A DNA stretch of 64,000 nt from an uncultured Flavobacteriaceae bacterium (GTDB taxonomy: Bacteria > Bacteroidota > Bacteroidia > Flavobacteriales > Flavobacteriaceae): contig CALLVX010000034.1 in assembly GCA_938010765.1 (NCBI GenBank), forward strand, positions 1 through 64,000, given 5' to 3'. Numbering within the stretch: position 1 is the stretch's first letter; each line of letters starts with the position of its first letter. A program made the translations under genes and the position numbers. A model generated the notes under the pieces. It saw only the letters and a program-made list of their open reading frames with translations. It was not told the origin of the DNA and did not search any database. This document shows positions 1 through 8,669 of the stretch, piece after piece.

Positions 1-653
1 TCGGAATCCTCCCCATATAATGCCCCTAAGACCGTTTCGGGGTCCTGGGCCTGGTCATGGGCAGCCATATTGACCTGCAATACATCATCACTAAAATTGG
101 CTCCCAGCCAGGTCATCGTCTCCAAAGTTAGCGGGTTATCAGTTAGAAACATCAATCCGATAGAACCCGCTAAATTGGTCAACGATTCTGGCACAACGCC
201 TAGTTGGTTACCAGCGAGACTCAGATATCCAAGTTTGGACAGGTTCCCCATTTCAGGAGGAAGCTCCGTTAATTCATTATTATCCAGACTAAAATATGAA
301 AGCAAAATCAGCTTCCTTATTTCAGAAGGTAGAATTGTTAATCCGTTATTAGCCAGATTCAAAGTGTGAAGCTTTGTAAGCTTCCCAATTACAGGCGATA
401 GGGTCTTTAATTTGTTAAAATCCAGGTTCAAAATGTGAAGCTCGGTCAGGTTTCCTATTTCAGCAGGTAGGGATGTAAGCTTATTCTCATCTAAATTCAA
501 ATCGGTAAGATTTGGAATCTCCTTGATCTTTGGCATTAGGTCTCTTAGATCCTCTGTTGTCAATTCCAATGCCGATAGATCCAAGGCGGTAGACCCTGCC
601 AATTTGGCTTCCTTAATTTTTTGTCTTGCTATAGTAATTTCGCCTCGAGGCAT
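1..653 (-). CDS. Leucine-rich repeat protein, C-terminus truncated by window edge (LRR array member 1)
   Basis: Minus-strand reading from ATG at 653 gives MPRGEITIARQKIKEAKLAGSTALDLSALELTTEDLRDLMPKI... with LTxLPxEIGNLTxLxxLxL repeats; open to position 1. Not in the ORF track because it runs off the edge. Confidence 0.85.
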   Translation of the reverse strand, partial: MPRGEITIARQKIKEAKLAGSTALDLSALELTTEDLRDLMPKIKEIPNLTDLNLDENKLTSLPAEIGNLTELHILNLDFNKLKTLSPVIGKLTKLHTLNLANNGLTILPSEIRKLILLSYFSLDNNELTELPPEMGNLSKLGYLSLAGNQLGVVPESLTNLAGSIGLMFLTDNPLTLETMTWLGANFSDDVLQVNMAAHDQAQDPETVLGALYGEDS

Positions 654-893
654 GCTAGTATTTTAAATTTATCTCTAAGAAATTGCCTTATACTCCTAAG
701 GGGAAGCGAAAAGTATTCCTATGAACGTCGGCCTTTCCGGGTTATTTTGTACTGCCGAGGGCGGCCGTCGTCGGCAACCGACATCTAGGAACTCCTAACC
801 TCTCTAACTCTGACCCTTTTGACCATCTGTACTGGCCCTACCAATCTTCAGCTTATTGAGCCGTACCTAAAACGAGGGGATTATTCCCCCAAC

Positions 894-1688
894 TTACCCG
901 TGTTGCCTAAGTCTATTAGTATCAAACCAATAAGGAATATAGTAATCGTCCAAACCGTCTATTGCGGGCCCTGCGGTCCCAGATCTGTCATCATATAGTA
1001 CTTTTAGCACTATTTCCGTGTCATGGACCGTCATATTAGTATGTACCAGCTCGGCAGAAAAGGTACGTCCCAGCCAATCCTTTGTCTCCCGGCTAAGCGG
1101 ATTACCGTTCAAATCTATGCTCTCAAGAATACTTTCAAGGTTGCCCAGGGATTCCGGAAGGGTTATCAACTCATTCCCATCCAAATTCAATCTTCGTAAC
1201 TCGATCAGTTTACTTATTTCGGTAGGAAGGGCCGTAAGTCTATTACTTCCCAGATCCAACCTTTGAAGTTTGGTAAGCTTCCCGATCTCTTTTGGTATGT
1301 CGGTAAGCTCGTTATCTTCAAGATCCAAAGCTACAAGTTGCTTTAGCCCCTGTATTTCAGTTGGTAAGCTGGTAAGCTCATTATCTTCCAGTCCCAAAGT
1401 TCGAAGCCCGATCAGCTTCCCCATTTCTTTAGGTAAGCTGTTAAGTTCGTTGTTTCCCAGCCCTAGTGTTCGAAGCCTTGTCAGCTGCCCTATGCCCTTA
1501 GGCAGGGCGGTAAGTTCATTGCAATTTAAATACAATGTCCTAAGGCTTTGCATCTCCCCTATCGCTGGCAATAGGCTTCTCAAATCTTTCCTCGTTAAAT
1601 TCAATTCAGACAGATTCAAGTCGGTAGATCCTTGAGATCTGGCGGCCTCGATCCTTCGTTTTGCAGCTGTAGTATTTCCTTCTGGCAT
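894..1688 (-). CDS. Leucine-rich repeat protein (LRR array member 2)
   Basis: 264 aa, repeated 23-aa LRR units (NELTALPKEIGKLTxLxxLxLx); N-terminus NTTAAKRRIEAARSQGSTDLNLSELNLT shared with neighbours. Confidence 0.9.
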   Translation of the reverse strand: MPEGNTTAAKRRIEAARSQGSTDLNLSELNLTRKDLRSLLPAIGEMQSLRTLYLNCNELTALPKGIGQLTRLRTLGLGNNELNSLPKEMGKLIGLRTLGLEDNELTSLPTEIQGLKQLVALDLEDNELTDIPKEIGKLTKLQRLDLGSNRLTALPTEISKLIELRRLNLDGNELITLPESLGNLESILESIDLNGNPLSRETKDWLGRTFSAELVHTNMTVHDTEIVLKVLYDDRSGTAGPAIDGLDDYYIPYWFDTNRLRQHG

Positions 1689-1810
1689 GTCTATGGTTTA
1701 ATACTATGTATGCAAAATCGGCTTTTACCCCTAATCGGTGTGGTGAAAAATATTTTCCCGGACTTGAATTTTTCATAATCAAGGTCCAATGCACTGTTTA
1801 AAAAACTCTT

Positions 1811-1996
1811 TTGTTGCAAAATTGTGAGGTATTAAGTAAGATTGTTATTGCCGACAAGGCGTATCAAGGGTCCTTGGAGCACTCGGGCCGCATTTTCGCG
1901 TTGCCTTTCTTTTACCCCAGCATTCAATGCATCGTCGAAATTAGGTATCTAATACAAGTATACCTGGTAGACCCCGTTTCTATAAAAGAGCGCTAA
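1811..1996 (+). pseudogene. Possible transposase relic (DDE transposase-like fragment)
   Basis: Short ORF with SKIVIADKAYQGSLEHSG, resembling the (A)DKAYQG motif of IS4/IS5-type transposases; no full-length transposase nearby. Confidence 0.3.
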
Positions 1997-2021
1997 TGCA
2001 TTTACTAGGATTTTTTACAGA

Positions 2022-2681
2022 TTAAGCGGCCCAATTGGCACTCAAATTATATTGGTTAAAAATTGCCTGCAGCCAGGTTATGGTCTCTGGAGTAAACGGA
2101 TTATTATTTAGATTAAGTGCAACCTGCCGGTTAGGAAGCTCGCGTAGTGCCTCCGGTAAGTTCGTAAGTTGATTTGCTTCCAGGTTCAGTTTTCGAAGCC
2201 CGTTCAATTTGCCTATTTCTGTTGGCAATACGGCAAGCTGGTTTTGCGAAAGCCACAAATACCGAAGCCTGGTGAGGTTTCCTATTTCTGTCGGCAGGGC
2301 CGTAAGCTGGTTTTCCGAAAGCCCCAAATATCGAAGTCTGGTAAGTCCCAATACCTCCTTTGGCAGCGCGGGAAGTTGGTTTTTACATAGATATAAAGCC
2401 TCGAGTTGGGTCAGTTTCCCGATACCCTCTGACAATGCCCCAAGTTCGTTATTTTCCAGATCCAGCAATTTAAGCCCGGTCAGATCACCTATTTCATCGG
2501 GGAGTGCGGTAAGCCGGTTATTCACCAGATACAACGTTTTAAGACCTCGTATCTTCACTATCCCTGGCAATAAATTAGCGAGGCATTCCTTTGTTAAACC
2601 TAAACCTTGTAAACTCAGTATATCGCTTCTCTGCAATATGGCCTCAGAAATTTTTCGTTGTGCTTTCTCAATATTCTCCAT
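2022..2681 (-). CDS. Leucine-rich repeat protein (LRR array member 3)
   Basis: 219 aa with 23-aa LRR units (NQLTALPTEIGNLTRLRYLWLS). Confidence 0.9.
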   Translation of the reverse strand: MENIEKAQRKISEAILQRSDILSLQGLGLTKECLANLLPGIVKIRGLKTLYLVNNRLTALPDEIGDLTGLKLLDLENNELGALSEGIGKLTQLEALYLCKNQLPALPKEVLGLTRLRYLGLSENQLTALPTEIGNLTRLRYLWLSQNQLAVLPTEIGKLNGLRKLNLEANQLTNLPEALRELPNRQVALNLNNNPFTPETITWLQAIFNQYNLSANWAA

Positions 2682-2778
2682 AGTATATCTTTTTTACTAG
2701 CAAGTATAAAAATCGCATTTTACTCATAAGGGGCGGCTCCCAATTCACACCTTTGGTAGCTGCAGGCCCATCGTTAAA

Positions 2779-3309
2779 TCAAGCCGCCATAGAATCTGAA
2801 TTTAGAATATAGGGATCAAAAGTAGCTTCTAACCAGCTAGTCGCCCCTGAAGTAAGCGGATTGTTGTTTAGATTGAGCCCGACCAGCGGATTAACAAGTT
2901 TACCCAATGCCTCGGGCAAGTGCGTCAGTTGGTTTCCTTCCAAATTCAATTCTACGAGCCTGCACAACCTGCTTATTTCCCTTGGCAATGCAGTAAGCTC
3001 GTTATGGTTTAGATCCAATTTCTGAAGGCCGGTCAGATCACCTATCTCTAGTGGCAGGGCGGTAAGCTGGTTTTCCTCCAGATCCAATTCTTTCAGTGTA
3101 GTTAGCTTAAAAAATTCTTCAGGTAGGGTGCTAAGATAATTATCATTAAGATACAACCTTTCAAGACCTTTAATCTTCCCGATTTTCGGCAATAGGCTCC
3201 TTAGATTTTCGGTCGTCAAATTCAATGACGATAAATTTAAGCCATTAGCCCCTTGCGATCTAGCGCCCTTTATCCTTTCTTTTGCTTTTATAATATTTCC
3301 TACGAGCAT
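2779..3309 (-). CDS. Leucine-rich repeat protein (LRR array member 4)
   Basis: 176 aa; N-terminus MLVGNIIKAKERIKGARSQGANGLNLSSLNLTTENLRSLLPKI plus LRR units. Confidence 0.9.
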   Translation of the reverse strand: MLVGNIIKAKERIKGARSQGANGLNLSSLNLTTENLRSLLPKIGKIKGLERLYLNDNYLSTLPEEFFKLTTLKELDLEENQLTALPLEIGDLTGLQKLDLNHNELTALPREISRLCRLVELNLEGNQLTHLPEALGKLVNPLVGLNLNNNPLTSGATSWLEATFDPYILNSDSMAA

Positions 3310-3611
3310 ACCTCTGCTTTAATAGTATGTATAAGAAAAGGTCTTTTACCCCTAAGCGGAGTGACACAAAAAAATGTTAATTGGGACACCGCTTTCCCGA
3401 ATCAGCATGCACGAAATTGTTGAAGTTGGTTAAATTGTTTTTTGTCGGAGTCTGGTTGTTTTAGTTGGTGTAGGTTCTGGGGGTTTTGATGGATACAACG
3501 GTTATATTAACATCGCCCCCCGTAATCCAAACAGCACATCGCAGGTTTGTCAGCATCATCGATGCTTCCGCCAGAATCGTAAAATTAGTCCACTAATTTT
3601 TTACGAAAAGA

Positions 3612-4010
3612 TCAAAAAACAAACAGCTGATGCGTTTCTGGCCTTATCTGGATTTGATTCGATTTAGTAAAGTACAAGGTAAAACCCTCTTTTTCCAAAA
3701 TAGTTGCCCAATAGGCTTGATCGTCCAATTTAATTAGAAGGCCATCTTTTCGAACTACTCTCCAGAAAGGAAGTTTACTATTTTCCTTTGAAAGGCGTTT
3801 GAGATGATTCCCGGTTCGCATGGCACAGGTAACATCGGCACCAAAAGCAACGGCCATTTTCTTTGCCAAACCATCGATCGTGGCGATTTTTCCTGCCGGA
3901 ATTGAACCAATAAACTCGGCTACCATTTCCTTATCAGGATGCAGCATGGTACCTGTTCCGTAAAAGTGCTGCATTTTTTCTGGTATGGGTATGATCTTTG
4001 GTAGTTTCAT
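3612..4010 (-). CDS. MGMT/alkyltransferase-like DNA-binding-fold protein
   Basis: IPAGKIATIDGLAKKM...NHLKRLSKENSKLPFWRVVRKDG resembles the C-terminal DNA-binding domain of the Ogt/MGMT family; the PCHR active-site position reads PFWR. Confidence 0.65.
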   Translation of the reverse strand: MKLPKIIPIPEKMQHFYGTGTMLHPDKEMVAEFIGSIPAGKIATIDGLAKKMAVAFGADVTCAMRTGNHLKRLSKENSKLPFWRVVRKDGLLIKLDDQAYWATILEKEGFTLYFTKSNQIQIRPETHQLFVF

Positions 4011-4456
4011 ACAATCGATTGTTTAGGAGTGTTGGCATATAATTTTGAAGCGATATAAGCGGCTATTAAAGTCTCGAGCCAACTTAAGGGCAAGGTAATC
4101 AACAGCATTTCCCAATAAGTTGTTCCCATATTTGCGCTTCCGATCCAAAAGAGTACAAAGAAAAACAACCATGATAGGGTTCCGGACACCAAAACGCTTT
4201 TAAAATTATTCCCAAAGGTGCCGGCATATAACCAAAATAAGAAAACGATCAATGCGGTCAACAGGGTATCCCAGAGGCCCCAGATTGCAAAAATACCCCA
4301 ACTCATTTCCGCTATTCCCGTTCTATTCTCGAAGAATGTCTTTGTTCTGGGCATGACCAAAACAAAATAGCGAAATACCTCGGAAGCATGCACCCAAATA
4401 CTGGTTAGCAGCGTAATTAGCATAAACTGCTTCCTATTAAATTGTTGTAATCTCAT
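4007..4456 (-). CDS. Small integral membrane protein
   Basis: 149 aa with several hydrophobic segments; overlaps both neighbours, consistent with an operon with the sigma factor. Confidence 0.6.
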   Translation of the reverse strand: MRLQQFNRKQFMLITLLTSIWVHASEVFRYFVLVMPRTKTFFENRTGIAEMSWGIFAIWGLWDTLLTALIVFLFWLYAGTFGNNFKSVLVSGTLSWLFFFVLFWIGSANMGTTYWEMLLITLPLSWLETLIAAYIASKLYANTPKQSIV

Positions 4457-5262
4457 AGCAAGTTTATGGTTTCTTTCATTTTTTGTACGACACTTTCAGG
4501 AGTGGCGAACTGCGGTGAAGAGCGAAAAATCGCGACAGATTTTTCTAAAGTATCGATTTTCTCTATCAAATCGATACTGCGTTCTTTTTGTCCGGCAAAT
4601 CGCAGATTGACCGGATTCACCATCTTTTTTGTTATTAAATGGTCTACTTTTTTACGGCATCTACAAGGATTAGCAGGGTTGGCAAGACCACATTTGGCCA
4701 TTAAAAAACTTCGTAATCTACTGCGGGCCCTTGAGAGTTGTTTTCTAAAACTGGCCGAAGTAATTTCTAATATTTCTGCCCCCTCCACACTATTGAACTC
4801 TAACAATTCTCCTAGAATGTAGACCATTCTACCCGATTCGTTCAAACATAAGAGCATTCCATGGGTACAGCTTACCTTTACTTCTTCCTCTAAAAGCAAT
4901 TGCTCCCCTATGTTCTCAGAATAGCTTAGAGCATCGGAATGGCCATCATCGATCAAGGTGCCATAGGCATTAAAATCCATCGAAAATTCCTTATTGCCCT
5001 TACCCTTAATAGTTAGCAAATAATTGGTGGCGATCCTATAAACCCATGTTTGAAGCGTACTTTCTTTTCGAAAGGTACCTAGGTGGGTAATCACTCTCAC
5101 TAGAATTTCCTGTGTGGCGTCTTCCGCATCTTCCGGAAATAATAACATTCGAAGAGAAAGATTGTATACCAAATCTTTGACCTCAAAAATAAGCCGCTCT
5201 AAGGCTTTCCGATCTCCATTGTTCGCCTTTTCTACTAGTATGTGAAGTTTTGCTGGTACCAT
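4453..5262 (-). CDS. RNA polymerase sigma-70 family (ECF-like) sigma factor
   Basis: LVYNLSLRMLLFPEDAEDATQEILVRVITHLGTFRKESTLQTWVYRIATNYLL (region 2) and a region-4-like segment. Confidence 0.85.
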   Translation of the reverse strand: MVPAKLHILVEKANNGDRKALERLIFEVKDLVYNLSLRMLLFPEDAEDATQEILVRVITHLGTFRKESTLQTWVYRIATNYLLTIKGKGNKEFSMDFNAYGTLIDDGHSDALSYSENIGEQLLLEEEVKVSCTHGMLLCLNESGRMVYILGELLEFNSVEGAEILEITSASFRKQLSRARSRLRSFLMAKCGLANPANPCRCRKKVDHLITKKMVNPVNLRFAGQKERSIDLIEKIDTLEKSVAIFRSSPQFATPESVVQKMKETINLL

Positions 5263-5405
5263 ATCCTATTTTATTAGACAATAGAAAGATAGGTAGTGTG
5301 ACAAGAAAAGTGAAAAAATGTTTTAAAACAGTAGCTAAACTCCGTATAAAAATAAAAGCCCTGACGTTTACCATCAAGGCTCTTTTAAAAAAAACTATTC
5401 GCCTT

Positions 5406-5501
5406 TTAGGCTATTTTATTTCGCTTTGGATGTATTTCTATCAAATAAATTTTGCACAATCGTAAGTGTTTCGGTATTATCTCAACATACGTTTCTTTCA
5501 A
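5406..5501 (-). pseudogene. Duplicated 3'-terminal fragment of typA
   Basis: Minus-strand reading K-E-T-YVEIIPKHLRLCKIYLIEIHPKRNKIA-stop matches the typA C-terminus KDEYVEVTPKHLRLRKIYLTEVDRKRNKIA-stop; nucleotide similarity continues into the downstream terminator region. Confidence 0.85.
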
Positions 5502-5513
5502 CCATGCGCTAGT

Positions 5514-6131
5514 TTATGGCTGAGACTTGTTATGCGGCCTGAAATTGCCGCCGTATACCACAAGCTCTAAAAAGGTTGTGCGTAGCCAAGTAATGGTATC
5601 TTGGGTAAGCGAGTTATGGTCTAGAATCACTCTCTTGAGACTATTGGCCAGTTCGGCCAGTGATTTGGGTAAGTCCGTAAGTTGATTTCCCGTTAAATTC
5701 AAATATTGAAGCCCACTAAGCCTCCCTATTTCAGGTGGCAGGACAGTAAGCCTGTTGTAATCCAAATCCAAAGCTTCAAGTAAAGTCAGCCGTCCTATCC
5801 CTTCGGGCAGAGCAGTAAGCCTGTTTCTTCTAAGATACAATTCTTTAAGCTTGGTCAACCGCCCAATCTCTTCGGGTAGGATAGTAAGTCCGGTATAGTT
5901 CAAATCCAAAGTTCGAAGTTCGATAAACCCTCCTATTTCCTGCGGTAGGGTTGTTAGTAGGTTACCTCTCAAACTCAAAATTTCTAAACCTTGTATTGCC
6001 TCAACTGCCTGCAATAGGGTTTTTAAATCTTTCGTTGTCAAATTTAAGTACCATAAATTCAAACTATGAGCCCCTTGCAATCCGGCGGCATCGATTCTCT
6101 TTTTCGCTTCAACAATATTTCCTACAGGCAT
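5514..6131 (-). CDS. Leucine-rich repeat protein (LRR array member 5, separated from the others)
   Basis: 205 aa; N-terminus MPVGNIVEAKKRIDAAGLQGAHSLNLWYLNLTTKDLKTLLQ plus LRR units. Confidence 0.9.
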   Translation of the reverse strand: MPVGNIVEAKKRIDAAGLQGAHSLNLWYLNLTTKDLKTLLQAVEAIQGLEILSLRGNLLTTLPQEIGGFIELRTLDLNYTGLTILPEEIGRLTKLKELYLRRNRLTALPEGIGRLTLLEALDLDYNRLTVLPPEIGRLSGLQYLNLTGNQLTDLPKSLAELANSLKRVILDHNSLTQDTITWLRTTFLELVVYGGNFRPHNKSQP

Positions 6132-6430
6132 ATCTATATTTTAAATTCATGTAAGAAAAATCATCTTTTGCCCCAAGCGAAGTGGTATAAAAAAATGTTA
6201 ATTGGGATACAGCCCTCCTAGATCAGCGTTCAATAATTGTTTGAAATTGGTCGAATTGATCGATTGGCCAGACCTCATTGTTTTTAGGTGGTAGTGCTTC
6301 TCTTGATTTTGACAAATATTAAGGACATATCACCATCTAGCCCCGTTAATTACCGTTGCGCTTTGAAATTCATACGATACATGATTATTGGGGTGGCAGG
6401 GGTTTCAAGAATAAGTCCATTTTTTTATAC

Positions 6431-6466
6431 AAAAAGAGCCCTGATGGTACCATCAGGGCTCTTTTA
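6431..6466. terminator. Rho-independent terminator of typA (bidirectional-looking)
   Basis: Perfect dyad aaaagagccctgatg-gtac-catcagggctctttt flanked by A/T runs, just after the typA stop. Confidence 0.9.
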
Positions 6467-6484
6467 AAAAAAAATATTCACCTT

Positions 6485-8284
6485 TTAGGCTATTTTATTA
6501 CGTTTACGATCCACTTCTGTCAAATAAATTTTGCGTAATCGTAAATGCTTAGGAGTCACCTCAACATATTCGTCTTTCTGAATATATTCCAATGCTTCCT
6601 CTAATGAAAACTTGATCGCTGGTACAATCTTCGCTTTATCATCTGCTCCCGAAGAACGTACGTTCGAGAGTTTTTTGGTTTTGGTGATATTAATGGTCAT
6701 ATCATCACCACGAGAGTTTTCACCAATGACCTGCCCTTCGTAAATGTCCTCCCCCGGATCAACGAAAAATTTACCTCGGTCTTGTAATTTATCGATCGAA
6801 TAAGGAATTGCTTTTCCTTTTTCCATAGATACCAATGATCCGTTCTGACGCTGTGGAATATCGCCTTTCATTGGCTGGTATTCCAAAAACCGGTGTGCCA
6901 TGATCGCTTCTCCGGCAGTGGCCGTTAGCAATTGGTTACGCAAGCCGATAATACCACGGGAAGGAATCAAAAACTCACACAACATGCGTTCACCTTTTGC
7001 TTCCATACTGGTCATCTCCCCTTTTCGAATCGAGACCATTTCGACCGCGCGACCCGAAACCGCCTCTGGCAAATCGATTGTCAACGCTTCTATTGGTTCG
7101 CATTTAACACCGTCGATTTCTTTTATGATTACTTGTGGTTGCCCAATTTGTAATTCATACCCTTCTCTTCTCATAGTCTCGATCAAGACCGACAAATGCA
7201 ATACGCCACGGCCAAATACCAAAAATTTATCGGCACTATCGGTTTCGTTTAACCGTAAGGCCAAATTCTTCTCCAGTTCACGTTCTAAACGCTCTTTGAT
7301 ATGACGAGAGGTAACGAATTTACCATCTTGTCCAAAAAACGGACTATCATTAATAGTAAACAACATACTCATGGTAGGCTCATCGATCGCGATGGTCTTT
7401 AAACCTTCTGGATTTTCAATATCGGCGATCGTGTCGCCAATTTCAAATCCTTCCAAACCTATAATTGCACAAATATCACCAGTAGTGACTTCTTTTACTT
7501 TTTTACGTCCTAAACCTTCGAAGATAAAGAGCTCTTTTATTTTTGACTTTACAATACTACCATCTCTTTTAACCAAAGAAATCTGCTGCCCTTCTTTTAG
7601 ACCTCCACGTTGCAATCTTCCGATAGCGATCCGTCCTGTAAAGGATGAAAAGTCTAAGGAAGTAATCAACATTTGTGTATTCCCTTCGGCTGGTTCAAAG
7701 GTAGGGATGTGTTCAATGACCATATCTAGCAAAGGCTCAATATTATCTGTCTCATTCTGCCAATCATCACTCATCCAATTATTTTTGGCCGAGCCATATA
7801 CTGTTGGAAAATCGAGCTGCCACTCTTCCGCACCCAATTCGAACATTAGATCAAAAACCTTTTCATGTACTTCTTCGGGGGTACAGTTTTCCTTGTCAAC
7901 TTTGTTGATCACCACACAAGGTTTCAAACCCAAATCGACTGCTTTTTGCAATACAAAACGCGTTTGGGGCATAGGGCCTTCAAAAGCATCTACCAACAAC
8001 AAAACGCCATCGGCCATGTTCAAAACACGCTCTACTTCTCCACCAAAGTCGGCGTGACCAGGGGTATCGATGATGTTGATCTTCGTACCTTTATAAACTA
8101 CTGAAACATTTTTTGAGGTAATCGTGATACCTCTTTCCCTTTCAAGATCATTATTATCTAAAATCAGATCCCCAGTGTTCTGATTCTCACGAAACAGTTG
8201 ACAGTGGTACATAATCTTATCTACCAAGGTAGTTTTGCCGTGGTCTACGTGCGCAATGATCGCAATATTCTTTGTTGTTGACAT
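6485..8284 (-). CDS. typA: Translational GTPase TypA/BipA
   Basis: NIAIIAHVDHGKTTLVDKIMY...DNNDLERERGITI...DTPGHADFGGEVERVL and the full BipA C-terminal region. Confidence 0.97.
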   Translation of the reverse strand: MSTTKNIAIIAHVDHGKTTLVDKIMYHCQLFRENQNTGDLILDNNDLERERGITITSKNVSVVYKGTKINIIDTPGHADFGGEVERVLNMADGVLLLVDAFEGPMPQTRFVLQKAVDLGLKPCVVINKVDKENCTPEEVHEKVFDLMFELGAEEWQLDFPTVYGSAKNNWMSDDWQNETDNIEPLLDMVIEHIPTFEPAEGNTQMLITSLDFSSFTGRIAIGRLQRGGLKEGQQISLVKRDGSIVKSKIKELFIFEGLGRKKVKEVTTGDICAIIGLEGFEIGDTIADIENPEGLKTIAIDEPTMSMLFTINDSPFFGQDGKFVTSRHIKERLERELEKNLALRLNETDSADKFLVFGRGVLHLSVLIETMRREGYELQIGQPQVIIKEIDGVKCEPIEALTIDLPEAVSGRAVEMVSIRKGEMTSMEAKGERMLCEFLIPSRGIIGLRNQLLTATAGEAIMAHRFLEYQPMKGDIPQRQNGSLVSMEKGKAIPYSIDKLQDRGKFFVDPGEDIYEGQVIGENSRGDDMTINITKTKKLSNVRSSGADDKAKIVPAIKFSLEEALEYIQKDEYVEVTPKHLRLRKIYLTEVDRKRNKIA

Positions 8285-8669
8285 AGTATTTAAATTAAAT
8301 AACAGAAACCTGTCATTTTAAGCGTGCAAAGATACTGCTATTTTTTGCTCCTTGGCATAAACTTATGTTATTTTTATGTTGTTGATTTTGAGGCAGTTAT
8401 TAAGAAGACCGTTTCGGTTAAATTTTACCGCAGATTTACCTTACCGCTCTATTTATCAAATACACGGGTATTACCTCAACTGTGTTATGACAACAGGATT
8501 TGTAGCTAACGTCCCATTTCATAATGTCTATTTTAATTTTTGCGGTTTAGGCAAGGGCTAAAATGACGCATAATACTAAAAAGTAGAGTATACATTTTCT
8601 CATGGTTGGTGTTCTTTTAGTTGTATGCGACAACCAAATCAAACATCGGACCAAACTTTGAAATCGTAT

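Noticed and set aside
720-890. GC-rich inverted segment gccgagggcggccgtcgtcggc between LRR genes
   Set aside because: Imperfect and isolated; could be a degraded repeat but no second copy seen in the window.
3536-3605. Short hairpin-like sequences (agcatcatcgatgct; aaaattagtccactaatttttt) downstream of the MGMT-like gene
   Set aside because: Possible weak terminator but too A/T-rich and short to support confidently.
900-6100. ~69-bp periodic repeats that could be mistaken for a tandem repeat or CRISPR-like array
   Set aside because: Period equals 23 aa and is fully explained by in-frame leucine-rich repeats; no constant repeat with unique spacers.
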